DNA of 64,000 nucleotides, from contig JASEVX010000005.1 of NCBI GenBank assembly GCA_031761405.1, forward strand, positions 31,607,127-31,671,126. Direction: 5' to 3'. A model generated the notes under the pieces. That model had not been told where the DNA came from. It did not search any database and saw only the letters and a program-made list of their open reading frames with translations. The position numbers and the translations under genes were made by a program. Positions 1 to 11,177 of the stretch are shown here, one piece after another (positions within the stretch are counted from its first letter, which is position 1; each line of letters opens with the position of its first letter). The stretch comes from Serripes groenlandicus (Eukaryota > Mollusca > Bivalvia > Cardiida > Cardiidae).

Positions 1-1323
1 TTTTGATTTACGAAACACAATGTTATCGTTAAAAATCCTCAATCTTTCACTATTTTCCCGATTATCAGCTGAAATAATATAAGAAATAAATATATAATAT
101 GACACATACAAATCAAATTAAACTTTTTATAACTTAAAAATCGTATAAAACTTTGTATTTATTGCTTAATAATGACCAGACTCTACCAGTGTCCGTGTTC
201 ACGCATATAATATTTCTATATTCACTCGAAAATGAACTAAAATAGGCAAATACCTTTTTTATTTTTATTTATATGATACAATAGCACTTTATTTTATTCA
301 TTTCAATACAGAAACACAACAAAACAGTGATATAATGGGATATTTGACGACCAGACTCTACCAGACTCTACCGGACTCTACCAGACTCTGTTTAGTGATA
401 CCCTGTAAATTGCTCTGTATATTTACAATATAAGATACCTTAATGCTTCTAACGCGTCTCCCTATACGCACAATACTAGAGCGAACTAAGTAAGGACCAA
501 CAAGATATGTGGCTTTATGTCATCAAGTCCACGACATTTTTAAGCAACCTACAACGTACTTAGCAACGTACTAGTTTCCTTTCACATGGTTATTTCCTCC
601 GCATCCCGTGCGAATCAAAATGTCGATTTCGGGAACAAATTGGTAAAAGGAATCAACAAATTTCGTTGTGTATTATATTTATTTAAATCCAAAGATATTG
701 TTGGATACTACGAGCATGTCCATTCCGGTATTTCCATATGTACAACAGCCTATTAGGTCCATTCCGGTATTTCCATATGTCCATTTCGTTATATCAAATG
801 TCCATTCCTGTATACGGTCCATTCCGGTATGTTCATGCACCCAAGCAATCGGGATTCTCCGGTTCTTTACGGGACAATGCTTCAAACGGTCAATATATAA
901 AACCGGTCTTTGGGTCGCACGGATTAAACAATTCTGTTTCAAGTGTATGCTTGTTGGTCTAAATACATTCCACATTTATATTTAGATTAAATCCCTTTGC
1001 CTTATTTTAACGCCACTTTAAACTATATTTCGACACTATCCTAGCCTATGCCTACTAGTAAACTACTTATAAATACGATTTCGGGCATTTGCTTATTTTG
1101 ACATCCGCGCAGCAGTAAATATGGTAGCTACGCAATTCTGAGCAAAAAAAGGAAACCATTTCTAAATAGTTTGGTAGGCCCATCTATGACCGACCGGGAA
1201 TCGAACCCTGATCTTCCGCTCTCCATACGGACAATCACTTCAAGACATATGCGGTTACACTTTAAGATTGCTTAGGCTTAGGGGGAAAATGCAACTGTGA
1301 GCGACGTTGCTGAAGTACTTGGA
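1..1323. other. AT-rich non-coding stretch with small local repeats
   Basis: No convincing gene. The 10-bp unit CCAGACTCTA recurs in tandem at about 349-389, with a single related stretch at 177-190. A 22-bp motif beginning TCCATTCCGGTATTTCC recurs imperfectly between 717 and 835; short frames there only reflect the repeat. Near 1190-1212 the minus strand carries GGTTCGATTCCCGG, a pol III box B, probably from an old tRNA-derived SINE. Confidence 0.5.
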
Positions 1324-1454
1324 CAAATAGTAGGAATTAAGGCAAGAGTGGAACGTAAGCTAGTGCCAAATAGTAGGAATTAAGGCAAGAGTGGAACGTA
1401 AGCTCAGCGCCAAATAGTAGGAATTAAGGCAAGAGTGGAACTAAAGCTCGGCGC
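1324..1454. repeat. Three tandem copies of a 43-44 bp unit
   Basis: Units start at 1324, 1367 and 1411 with CAAATAGTAGGAATTAAGGC. They are almost identical over that core and the following AAGAGTGGAAC, and differ mainly in the last ten bases of each unit. The high identity suggests recent slippage or unequal exchange. Confidence 0.85.
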
Positions 1455-2870
1455 CATGTTTTTCGACAAATCTCTCCAATGTTCACAGGATGCGGACTTG
1501 GATCATATAGGCTACAATTGAAATCACAGTCGGTCTACCACTGTTTCAACATCAATAAATAGCAAAATTACTCCCGCGACTTGCGCTGCAACAAACATGA
1601 CTGTTGATCACGGAGATCTATTTCACATTACCTTTGGCAGATTCGGATCAGTCTGTGCATAGTGCAACACACTCGAAATATTTACTTTAAATGCCCGAAA
1701 AACAAAGGCAGCCAAGCATATACCAGTATTGAATTGCAACCAAACTATCTCAATAGAACGATTCTTTACCGTTTAATAAAAAGCAGCACAAGGTTTGGAT
1801 CTGTTAAGGACAGTGGGAAAGAGGTATCTCGCGTCGTCCGCTTATAGGAAAGGTCTTGCGCGACATAGGCTAGTATTGTTTTCTAAGTGGCTCTATAGCG
1901 TGACCGATGAAAGTTTAGTATACAGCTCATGTAGGAGAATTGGCGGACGGAACTGCTTTCAGAAGCACGCATCAAAATACGTCAGTGTAGGTGGAATCAG
2001 CAAACTCACTTTCTATGCACATTTAACAGTTCATCACACTAATTATATGACCCTATCCCAGAGCCTCACAACTGGTTCCGAAACCATTGTCAACTCTTAT
2101 CCTACTGTAGGCGACGTTTATCACATTCATGTTTTTGGAAAAGGAGTGTTCCGCTCATATCGCATAGCTACCTGCATCACAACCAGGCTTAACATTTGAA
2201 TATATGCGCAATGTCGAGTTTTTTATTGGTTGCCATCTGATTCAGACTTTTTCATTGGCTCAGGTTCATACATCCAATAAAACAAAATCCATCCACATTC
2301 TCTATTGGTTTTGAATAGCAGAAAGTCGACACATTGTGAACTTTTCTTTACCTTGAAATGTTCTGCCTGTCAGGCGGGGAAACACCTGGGATCACGTCAT
2401 CGTCCGTACGTCCGTCCGTAACGATTTGTATTAATCATTGGGAACATTTACATCTTGTGAGCTGAAGCATGGAACACTAGTAGACACAATAGGCCTCTTT
2501 TGGCCTTTTTTTGTTAGACCGTTTTTCCTATGTATCAATCTCAAACTTGTTTTGTAGTTTATTTCTGACCTATGGATTTGCAGTGGACACAAACCATAAT
2601 TACAACATGCTTTTTTAGAGTTATCCCCCCGGTAGGCATTTTTGTTGGCCCTTTTCTCACTTATTATAAAATCTTGTAGGCGCATGTGTTTGTTATCTTT
2701 TTAGTACTCGCCCAAACTGTGTTTGCTTTGTTCGAACGAAACTCCAACACCATTCAATGCGTTTTCCCCCCCAAGAAACATCCCACCACCATTTGTAACG
2801 TGTACCGGGTCCCCCACGGAGTTAACCTTCTCGGGGCACCCATCAAGGCATTAACCGCGATGTACTTTGT
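1455..2870. other. Stretch without a recognisable gene
   Basis: A 134-codon open frame on + (1795-2199) resembles no family I know and has neither clear codon bias nor flanking splice signals. At 2369-2425 the motif GGGAAACACCTGGGATCAC followed by GTCCGTCCGT is a diverged copy of a repeat also seen at 31393-31445 and 34949-35060. Confidence 0.4.
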
Positions 2871-3100
2871 TTAACCCTTTCCCTCATACAATATTTATGC
2901 AGCAGACGACTTTGAACATATTTTGTCAAAAAGTAGTAAATCTCTATAATTGAATGGATAACCTATGACTAAAAGTGGAAAACATTGTGGCAAAAGGAGA
3001 AATTGCACGTTTTGTGCAATTTCTTCTTTTGTCACTATGTTTTCAAAAAGCTGTCTGCTGCAGAGGCGTTAGAAAGCGTCTATATGAGGGAAAGGGTTAA
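2871..3100 (+). mobile_element. TTAA hairpin MITE, subfamily A (piggyBac-like ends)
   Basis: Both ends lie in TTAA, with termini CCCTTTCCCTCAT and ATGAGGGAAAGGG. The 230-bp body folds back on itself around TTGCACGTTTTGTGCAA. It is non-coding. TTAA target sites and CCCTTT termini are characteristic of the piggyBac superfamily. No matching transposase is visible in this window, so the superfamily call rests on ends and target site only. Confidence 0.85.
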
Positions 3101-3408
3101 AAGCCAACCACTCTACCAACGTCGCTATAAAAGCAAGGCTGTAGAAGTGGGTATGTGTACATATACCCCATTTCTGTTACAGTTTGTTATTGACTTATTA
3201 AAAGTTTGGCGTATATGTAGATGGTGATCAGAAACAGAGGTCATCAATGCTGATATCACAAAAGTGGCTTATATCTAGGAATTCATTGAAAACCATTCAC
3301 CTGTACATTTTTACACTATCAATTGGAATGATTGAATGATTGGTTGATTTAATCCTGTTTTGGGCATAAATATGTTTTTGTTTGTCTGTCAATTACCAGC
3401 ACTATTTG

Positions 3409-3500
3409 AATATATGAGCCGTCCCGCGAGAAAACCAACATTATGGAATCTGCGTAGAGTATCGACCCGGATCAGCCTAAGCATATCGCGCACCCTGATA
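3409..3500 (+). mobile_element. Half copy of the ATATGAGCC palindromic MITE
   Basis: Starts TATATGAGCCGTCCCGCGAG and continues through GATCAGCCT, matching the left arm of the full copy at 44132-44400. The right arm is absent. Confidence 0.65.
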
Positions 3501-3589
3501 GCATGTAGCACTATTTATGAAGATTTGCAGGAATTGCGTCCCTTTCCCAGGCCTTCGATTAAGTCAAAAATCGATAATTGAGTTGTGGC

Positions 3590-3800
3590 CCTTCGGTAAC
3601 GCTCCTATATTTGTATTTATCGATTATTTGTAAACAGATTTAATGACGTATTCGATTTCATACTAAGCCCGCAGATGATCTTAACATTACTCTGCTCGAT
3701 ATCTGTATATCGATTATTTGCAAACAGATTTCGTTGAGTATTCGATAAGATTATTTACAAACATATTTTGTTGCGTATTATTTCATACTATGCCCTAGCA
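3590..3800. repeat. Degenerate short direct repeats
   Basis: The motif ATCGATTATTTG.AAACAGATTT occurs near 3618 and 3708, with a shorter version near 3750 and similar TTTCATACTA.GCCC tails after two of them. The repeat is old, with unit length about 90 bp. Confidence 0.5.
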
Positions 3801-3825
3801 CTTAACATTACTGTTTTCGCATCGT

Positions 3826-3990
3826 GTTGGGGTTGAGCAACGACAGCTCAGTCGGTAACAACAGTAGCTATCAATATAGGGGTAGTGGGTTCGAAGTCCG
3901 GCTCGACCATACAAAGGCAATGCGACAAGCGTCATGCGATAGGCTCACTGGCCGTTATATGACTGAAAATGTGTTGAAAACGGCGTGAGA
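3826..3990 (+). mobile_element. Diverged tRNA-derived SINE
   Basis: Contains a box A-like CAGCTCAGTCGGTAACA and box B GGTTCGAAGTCC, then the SINE 3' domain TTATATGACTGAAAATGTG and TTGAAAACGGCGTGA. It belongs to the same group as 33323-33593 but is older. No target duplication was found. Confidence 0.6.
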
Positions 3991-4328
3991 GAGAGACAGA
4001 CAGACAGAGCTATTGGTGCTGGACGTATGAACTAAAAGATAGATAAAAGGGTACATATAAAAGGTAGCAACAACCAGTAACGGTTACATTTAAATGTTTA
4101 ATACACACAATCAATACGACATAATAGTTTAATACAAGAGTATAGGGATTTCAAACTTGAAAATAGTAATATTTATATCAAGCGTTTAAATTATTTGACT
4201 TCATAATGTTATATGTATCAACTACTGTTTAACTTTAATTTTCGATCTGAATCACATACGTATTCCTAGTTAACCCTTTCCGACGTAGACGTAGACGATT
4301 ATGAAAACATTTAGTCAATATACTTTCT

Positions 4329-5125
4329 CTGTAAATTTGAAAATAATGATGCAAACAGTTTAATTGCTCCTTCAACGTAAAGCGTACATTTCTTACTACC
4401 GCTCTGTTTTAACAATCATACACAATAATAAACTGTTAAATATACAAAAGTAAATGTTAAATTTGCACTACTGTGATATACTGTTAAAGCACATTACTTC
4501 TGTTAAGTAAACAATATATACACAAGCACATAATGGTACCCTTCAACTGGGTCTCTTCGTCCCATAAGAACTGTAAATTTGAAAATATTGATGCTAACAG
4601 TTTAATTGCTCCTTCAACGTAAAGCGTACATTTCTTACTACCGCTCTGTTTTAACAATCATACACAATAATAAACCGTTAAACATACAAAAGTAATTAAA
4701 TTTGCACTACTGTGACATACTGTTAAAGCACATTACTTCTGTTAAGTAAAAAATATATACACCAGCACATAATTGTACCCTTCAACTGGGTCTCTTTGTC
4801 GCATAACTAAATTTCAACTGTAAATTTGAAAATATTGGTGCAAACAGTTTAATTGCTCCTTCAACGTAAAGCGTACATTTCTTGCTACCGCTCTTTTTTA
4901 ACAACCATACACAATAATAAACTGTTAAACATACAAAAGTAAATGTTAAATTTGCACTACTGTGATTTACTGTTAAAGCACAATAATAAACTGTTAAACA
5001 TACAAAAGTAAATGTTAAATTTGCACTACTGTGATTTACTGTTAAAGCACATTACTTCTGTTAAGTAAAAATATATACACAAGCAGATAATTGTACCCTT
5101 CAACTGGGTCTCTTCGTTGCATAAC
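4329..5125. repeat. Tandem array of three ~245-bp units
   Basis: Units begin with CTGTAAATTTGAAAATA at 4329, 4571 and 4818 (periods 242 and 247) and each ends near CCCTTCAACTGGGTCTCTTCG. The third unit carries an internal duplication of roughly 75 bp (about 4979-5055). Identity between units is high, so the array is young. It lies directly beside the 3' end of the minus-strand ORF at 5164-5583. It could be a satellite or the repeat of an unrecognised element. Confidence 0.85.
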
Positions 5126-5163
5126 TAGACTTCAAGTGTACTTCACACTAATCAATTAATTCA

Positions 5164-5583
5164 CTACAAATTTTCTCGGATTAATTCCAATAGTTTCTCC
5201 CTCTTTCTAAATTTTGATATAATTCCAAGACTTTTTAATTTCATTTTCAACTCACTATTTGTCATTTCATCCAAACTCTGTTTAGAGTGAGTTTTAACAT
5301 ATTTTTCATTGGCTTCTGCAATGTCTAAGCATATTTTTCTTCGTTTTTGGATTACAGCGTCCCGACGACCTTCTGCCCAGTAGTTGATAGCTCGTTTAGT
5401 GTATTGGGATTTTACTCGTTCACAGTTTTGATCATATAATAGTTCCAATCGTTTTCTGGTTGTTAATTCGTCAACTGTTTGGTTTAATTTATTTGAGGAT
5501 TTTTGGTGAATATGTTTTATTTCATCGTTTAATTTTTCAATACCCTGACCGCTAACGGGGAGTCCAAATCCACTTTTATACAA
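5164..5583 (-). CDS. Unidentified 139-aa protein with SAP-like C-terminus
   Basis: An open frame on the minus strand encodes a lysine- and arginine-rich, probably helical protein. The C-terminal 35 residues (EMTNSELKMKLKSLG, then KFRKREKLLELI) match the pattern of a SAP domain: helix, LK..G turn, basic helix. SAP domains bind AT-rich DNA or chromatin and occur in both host and transposon proteins. The upstream part, with a run KRLELLYDQN and basic stretches, is not recognised. No splice acceptor or promoter is clear, so the frame may be the last exon of a longer gene or a transposon remnant. Its stop lies about 40 bp from a young tandem array, which favours a mobile element. The ATG used is simply the first in the frame. 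Confidence 0.4.
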   Translation of the reverse strand: MYKSGFGLPVSGQGIEKLNDEIKHIHQKSSNKLNQTVDELTTRKRLELLYDQNCERVKSQYTKRAINYWAEGRRDAVIQKRRKICLDIAEANEKYVKTHSKQSLDEMTNSELKMKLKSLGIISKFRKREKLLELIRENL

Positions 5584-5589
5584 CTGATC

Positions 5590-6476
5590 TATTTAATTTA
5601 ATGATCACTACCGTTATCGTCTTCATACACCATATGGCAGTAATTTCCTATGTATATGTTGATTGTGATGTTTTTGTAAGTTCGAGGTATTGCTATGAGC
5701 AAACTTGGTCGAGCAAGATAGGGGAATCAACGCAATTAAATATGTTTAGCACTGTAATAGCACATATGTTTTTACCAACTACAATTAAGTATATTTATAT
5801 GATAATGCGACACCGAATGACGTAATTTATATTCCCGTAATATTGATAATTACATATTAAAGAGTTGAGGGAAAAGTAACATTAAAAGAAATCAACACAT
5901 GCATGGGAAAGCTAAATGTTTACTATGTCTAGATCAGCCTATGCAACCACACAGTATGTTCAAGAGCTATACTTTTCACATATAACAAACCAACTGTCAA
6001 CTACGACTTTAGAAAAAGGACATTTCGTGGACAATGCAAATTAGATATTATTTATATAAAGTTATTTACGTGTTTGTTTGCTGTTCTTTTCATTTTATAT
6101 TAGTATTAATCTTTCATTTATTTTATATCATATCGACGAACAACGTATACAATTGACTACTTGTGTGCGCCCAATTTAACCGCATTCACACATTACAACC
6201 CAATTACGCAAGAGCTATAAATTAATTAAGTGTGCAAACCCTTCGTTCCACCGCATATCGTATATCAATTCATATAATTTGTTGGTATGCTGATCAAAGA
6301 GATATAGTTCTTCACACATTATAACTGTTAGAGTAATCAGGGTAATTAAGATAATTCGAAGGTTGTTAATGATTGATTTTGTAACTGGTTTGACTTATTA
6401 AACCAGTAAAGGTAACTTGCAATTTGTTTAAAATATTTTCGTATTTAAATTTTAGCTTCTCGGCTAATCATTATGT
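5590..6476. other. AT-rich stretch, nothing recognised
   Basis: No coding frame with family resemblance, no inverted or tandem repeat of note. Confidence 0.5.
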
Positions 6477-6674
6477 ATGTTTAAGGTTAAATGTATATGT
6501 ATAGTTAATACTATATGCAATTCTGGAGATATCGAAGACGAGTATCACTTTGTACTAACATGCATGGCATATAGCGAAATTAGACCAAAATACATTAATA
6601 AATATTATTACGTACGTCCTAGCATGTCTAATTTTGGTAGTTTATGCATATATACATGTGTTCATATCAAATGA
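6477..6674 (+). pseudogene. 3' end fragment of a LINE ORF2
   Basis: The 65-aa frame contains CNSGDIEDEYHFVLTC followed by YSEIRPKYI and YYYVRPSM. This is the cysteine/histidine segment found at the extreme C-terminus of many invertebrate non-LTR retrotransposon reverse transcriptase proteins. Nothing of the polymerase or endonuclease remains upstream, as expected for a 5'-truncated copy. Short AT-rich repeats after it (TAACTTATATATAACTT, and TTCAATTAAAATGTATA-like units to about 6830) may be its 3' tail. Confidence 0.55.
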
Positions 6675-7010
6675 TTACATATATAACTTATATATAACTT
6701 TTAATAACTTGTTTGATTAAGAAATTATATTGATTACATGAAATAAGTGTATGTTTGTAATAACGTTAATTCAATTAAAATGTATATTTGTAACAATGTA
6801 AATTCTATTAAAATGTATGCATGGTAATTACGATAGTTCAAACATCGTTAATGATTGATTCATCACATTAGCACCAAATTGGATACTATACAAACATTTG
6901 CATTCCCTCTCAATCTTCCAACGCATTGATATAGCATGAGTGGAACATGGAGAAATGCTCTTTTTATCACAATGTTTTTTCCTCTTAAAACTGTTCTATC
7001 TTACAATGAC

Positions 7011-7690
7011 TCAATCAAGATTACGGGAATAGAATAATTATATCAAATTCAGTCACTCGTCAATTCAAAGAAGAACAATAGCAGTCGTTCAAAATTAGTG
7101 ACGGCTCCTTTTCTAACATGAATAATACCTTTTCCAAGTTTTCGACTCAATCAAGATTACGGGAATAGAATTATTATATATCATTCAATCACTCGCCATT
7201 TCAAAGAAGAAAAATAGCAGTCGTTCAAAATTAGTGACGGCTCCTTTTCTAACATGAATAATACCTTTTCCAAGTTTTCGACTCAATCAAGATTACGGGA
7301 ATAGAATAATTATATCACATTCAGTCACTCCTCAATTCAAATTATACACTTCATATATTTCGACATTATGGGTTCATCTTTTAGACGAAGCTTGTATGTA
7401 ACCTTTTCCATGTTTACGACTCTATAACAATCAACATTGTGGGAAAAGAAGAATTACGAAGAAAAATGTTTTTTGTAATCTTTCCCAAGCAATCGACTTC
7501 TTATATATCTACATTATGGGTTCATCGTTTATAGACGGAGCTTGTATACAGCCTTTTCCATGTTTTTGACTATAACAGGAGAATAATGTCAACGTTTTTA
7601 TAACCGTTTCCAAGCTTTCGACTCAATCAAGATTACAGGAATGGAATAAATATATCACATTCATTCGCTCATAAATTATTATTCATATTA
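7011..7690. repeat. Degenerate tandem array, ~136-bp unit
   Basis: Units begin TCAATCAAGATTACGGGAAT at 7011, 7147 and 7283, period 136. A further decayed unit begins near 7623 after a stretch of related but rearranged sequence. Each unit holds CAGTCACTC.TCAATTCAAAG and GACGGCTCCTTTTCTAACAT. Related units reappear inside the neighbouring element (8095-8750). Confidence 0.75.
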
Positions 7691-7714
7691 TTATGCACAG
7701 TTTCTATTTTTGTG

Positions 7715-7770
7715 ATAATGTAGTCTGCTACAGAGTGGTCAAAATGCGTCTGTATTTCGGAAAGGGTTAA
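7715..7770. mobile_element. Terminal fragment of an old TTAA MITE
   Basis: Reads GTCTGCTACAGAG, then GTCTGTATTTCGGAAAGGG and TTAA. This is the right arm and terminus of the subfamily B hairpin MITE; the rest is not recognisable. Confidence 0.55.
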
Positions 7771-7788
7771 CAAGTATTATCTTTTTAG

Positions 7789-9456
7789 GGATTCTGGAGA
7801 TTTCGTCTAACTACCATTTCGTCTAACTGATACTATAGAGTAAACGGGGTAGAGATTTCGTCTAACTTATCGTATATAGTACAATGTAATCTATATCGAT
7901 ATGAAGGTGTTATAGTAAGGTGTTAATTGACCGATTATAGTAAATGACAACAAACAATTTCAATTAGTTTTAACATTTTATGGTTTTAATTCGTAATTGT
8001 AATATGTATTTGTTATAATTTCATTGATAATTTACAGTAAATTCAATACTTGTCCTAAATGTTTTCACTTATTTTCCCAAAATGTTATGGGAAATTCAAA
8101 GATTACAGGAATAGAATAATTATATCGATGGCTCCTTTCCTTACAAGACTTATACCTTTTCCAAGCTTTCAACTCAATAAAAATTAGAATAGTTATATCA
8201 CGTTCAGTCAATCGTCAATTCAAAGAAGAAAAATAGAAGTCGTTAAAAATTAACGATGACTCCTTTTCTTACATGAATTATACCTCTTTCAAATTAATCA
8301 AAATATTACGGGAATAGATTAGTTATATCACGTTCAGTCACTCGTCAATTCAATGAAGAAAAATAGAAGTCGTTAAAAGTTAACGATGGCTCCTTTTCTT
8401 ACATGAATTACATGAATTATACCTCTTTCAAAAATTACGGGAATAGAATAGTTATATCACGTTCAGTCACTCGTCAATTCAAACAGAGACATATAAACAC
8501 ATGTCTCTGATTCAATGAAGAAAAATAGAAGGAATGGCTCCTTTTCTTACATGAATTATACCTCTTCTAAGCTTTCAACTCAATCAAAATTACGGGAATA
8601 GAATAGTTATATCAACATCGCGGGAAAAGAAGAACTACTGAGAATAATTTTCCAAACATTCGGCTCAATCAAGATTACGGGAATAGAATAACTATATCAC
8701 ATTCAGTCAGTCATCTTGAATCATTATAGGAAAAAGGGAAGTCGTTAAAAATAATCGAGGGTTCTTACAATATTTCTAATATTAATATATATCGACATAA
8801 CGGGTACAGGACAATAAGGTAGACGACTTTCGACTCTATACACATTAAGAGAGAGAGAGAGAGAGAGAAAATAATCAGTCTTACCGTTTTCACAAGTTGT
8901 TTTTAATTAGCATTAAACATGTTTGATTAAAGCCGATTAGATCTATCCATTTAATAGAAAACCTTTATTTTTTAATAATTAATTACAACACAATTGAACA
9001 CAACACAATTAGAAATATGCCGTCAATCATTTACACAAAGTCGATAAACAGTTAATTGAAATAAAGTGAAATAAACTATATAATCTAAGTTAAGTGCAAT
9101 AAACTATATAATTGTAAATGTTATAACAAATAACATTAGAATAAATATAGACATATGGGTTTTTTCATGTTTCGTACAGTACATCTGGACGGAGGTTACA
9201 AATCATATTCTATACTGTTCTGCAATGAATAACAACATTTTATTAATATAAGAACACATTGGAATATATTGGACATAAATGGTAAGTCAAATTTATTAAC
9301 TGAGCTTATAAACAATTATAATATTTAACTTCTAACTATATACTACACATAAGACATAATAATCCTTCTTGTTTATAAGTTAGACGAAATCTCTACCCCG
9401 TTTACTCTATAGTATCAGTTAGACGAAATGGTAGTTAGACGAAATCTCCAACATCC
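7789..9456. mobile_element. 1.67-kb DNA transposon with long TIRs and 9-bp target duplication (MULE-like)
   Basis: Ends are inverted: GGATTCTGGAGATTTCGTC at the left and the complement of GGATGTTGGAGATTTCGTC at the right. The match continues without break to about 7869 on the left and 9377 on the right, giving TIRs near 80 bp. The same nonamer TCTTTTTAG flanks both sides (7780-7788 and 9457-9465). Long TIRs plus a 9-bp duplication fit the Mutator-like superfamily, though other superfamilies cannot be excluded. No transposase frame is present. The interior carries degenerate units (8095-8750) of the tandem repeat lying outside its left end, and a short GA run at about 8850-8869. Confidence 0.8.
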
Positions 9457-9758
9457 TCTTTTTAGAATAACACATTATTAAAATTTGTCCAATCCTGTCG
9501 TAAGTGTCTAAACTAAGGAAATAATAAAAGAGCAAAAAGAAAATTGACTGTTAATGCGAAATGTTTGTGAGTCAGAAGGTTTTATTAATAACGTAATTAG
9601 ATAAATCCGGTGCCAATGGACACTGCAATTTTGTTGGCAGGAATTGTTAACTTTCTGCGATATATGTAATAGGAAAAGTTCTCACACTGACATTTTAACA
9701 TTTTTTGCATTACCAGTACATATCCTTTTATTATATAAACTAGATGTATTACACTTAC

Positions 9759-9923
9759 CACTTCAGTTTTCTTTTGGTATATAATCCTTTCCACTGTATA
9801 ACTTTCCGGCAAAACACGCACTACATTACACCTATTATTATATTCACTACGAACAAATTCACCATCATTTAATAATTTGTAATCAACTTGCTTTCTAACA
9901 CGCAGAGATTTGGAAAGAGACAT
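9759..9923 (-). CDS. Possible first exon with partial chromodomain-like sequence
   Basis: Minus-strand ATG at 9923 opens 55 codons that end exactly at a consensus splice donor (GTG then GTAAGTG). The start is basic (SLSKSLRVRKQVDYKLLNDG). The end, SYTVERIIYQKKTE, has the shape of the first strand of a chromodomain, where Y.VE.I...R is typical. If spliced, the rest of the domain would lie at lower coordinates, but I found no following exon. Beyond the donor the frame stays open to 9597 by chance, and its first codons still look chromodomain-like (LVYIIKGY), so an unspliced diverged copy is the alternative. Chromodomains occur in host chromatin proteins and in transposon proteins. Confidence 0.35.
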
Positions 9924-10435
9924 GATTAAGCCACTCTTTTTAAAGGGATTATATATACCAAGGAACATACACAAGTGAGCAAAAGATGTCAAAGCAGTCT
10001 TTGTTTGTCTGTGTTTGTTTTGATAATGTGTATATTAATTAGTATATGACAAGGTGTGACAAGGTGTTAAAATTGTCGGACAAGACTCTGGCTAATCAGT
10101 CTTTAACACTTGGTAATTTGTAACGGCGGTTTTTATATACTGTCATAATAACATATTACTTAAATCTCTTTGTTGTAAAAACAATTGTCATTATCAAGAC
10201 ATGAAAATGGACACTTCAAATTCACAGGTGACAAGTTGTTTAATTAGTCATTGCTTTAATTTATTTTTTTCCATGCACTGTTAAATTGTTCTTTTCCTAA
10301 TACGTTTTGTAATCATATTAGGTCTTTGAATATATAAAAGCTGGAACAAGTTCATTTTCGCATTCGCACCCCACCCACCTATCTACATACACGACATTAG
10401 TAAGCGATCAAAATAGATCTAGTCATTACAAGATA
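9924..10435. other. AT-rich spacer with a TATA-containing promoter candidate
   Basis: No gene recognised. The only notable item is the TATA box at 10331, annotated separately. The DNA between 10360 and the inserted pogo-like end at 10436 contains no start codon followed by a usable frame. Confidence 0.4.
10331..10357 (+). promoter_or_regulatory. Candidate TATA-type core promoter
   Basis: TATATAAAAG at 10331-10340 is an excellent TATA box, with TCATTT (fits the TCAKTY initiator) about 22 bp further on. No downstream gene is visible; a transposon end starts at 10436. In such AT-rich DNA a chance match is possible. Confidence 0.25.
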
Positions 10436-10900
10436 CAGTCGAGCCTCGTTAAATCGGACGCCGTTAATCCGGAAAATTCGCGATCCGGACATAAAATACA
10501 TTTTTACATTTTTAGGCGTGTTCTGCATTTTTAAATGAAAATGGAAGTATCAAGACATAAACATATTCGTTTGAAATTTGTATGACTAGAAAGAATTAAA
10601 AATAGACTCTCCGATTATAACTTATAAAATTTCCATAGAAAATAGGAAATACGGTAAAAATGGACTTAAAAATAAAAAATTCGCGATTTTCCAATAATTT
10701 ACATGGAATAAAGAAGGAATGCATGTTGTCTATTAAAATCCAAAATGGAAGTATCAGGCAGTTAATCTATTTTTTATATCTTTACATTAAATGAAAGCAG
10801 ACATATTGACCTTATAGAAAAAAACTTATAAAATATTGTCATCAAAAAAATTAATGACTTTATATCAATTTTAAAGATCTGTCCCTATATAAATCCATAT
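10436..10900 (+). mobile_element. pogo/Tigger-like element, left end only
   Basis: After a TA dinucleotide the sequence reads CAGTCGAGCCTCGTTAAATC, then GCCGTTAATCCGGA and CGCGATCCGGAC. This is the terminal inverted repeat style of pogo/Tigger elements of the Tc1-mariner superfamily. No inverted partner is found downstream, so the element is truncated, its right border is approximate, and it has no transposase frame. Confidence 0.55.
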
Positions 10901-11033
10901 AGCCTAAATACCAGGTCAGAAAAGGTTAGTGTAAATTGTATCGATTTCAAGGGGAGTAACTCTCTCGATTAAGCCAGTCACTTTACCAAAATAGTGTAGT
11001 ATGACACTTTTCGCATCCTGTGGATGTTCTGTT

Positions 11034-11177
11034 TCATGAATAATTACTCTTTACCTCTATCCCCCTGAGACTGAATGTGTCGGCCTGGATCAGTCTGCGC
11101 GGATTACGCAGGCTGCTCTGGGTCGATACATTACGCAGAGGCCATCATGTTGGTTTTCTCGCGGTGCGGCTCATATT
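11034..11177 (-). mobile_element. Half copy of the ATATGAGCC palindromic MITE
   Basis: Contains ATTACTCTTTACCTCTATCC, then GATCAGTCTGCGCGG and, at the right end, GGTTTTCTCGCGGTGCGGCT followed by CATAT. It corresponds to the right half of the copy at 34646-34882. Confidence 0.65.

Noticed and set aside
668..985. Overlapping frames rich in SIPVFPYV
   Set aside because: They reflect a short DNA repeat (TCCATTCCGGTATTTCC) with frames open on both strands.
1795..2199. A 134-aa gene
   Set aside because: No motif, codon bias or splice context; amino-acid composition looks random.
2985..3227. Recurrent small frames with the phrase FFFCHYVFKKPSAAEASESVYMRERVK in many places
   Set aside because: They are the translated right arm of the hairpin MITE, repeated wherever a copy occurs; no start context, selection or expression is implied.
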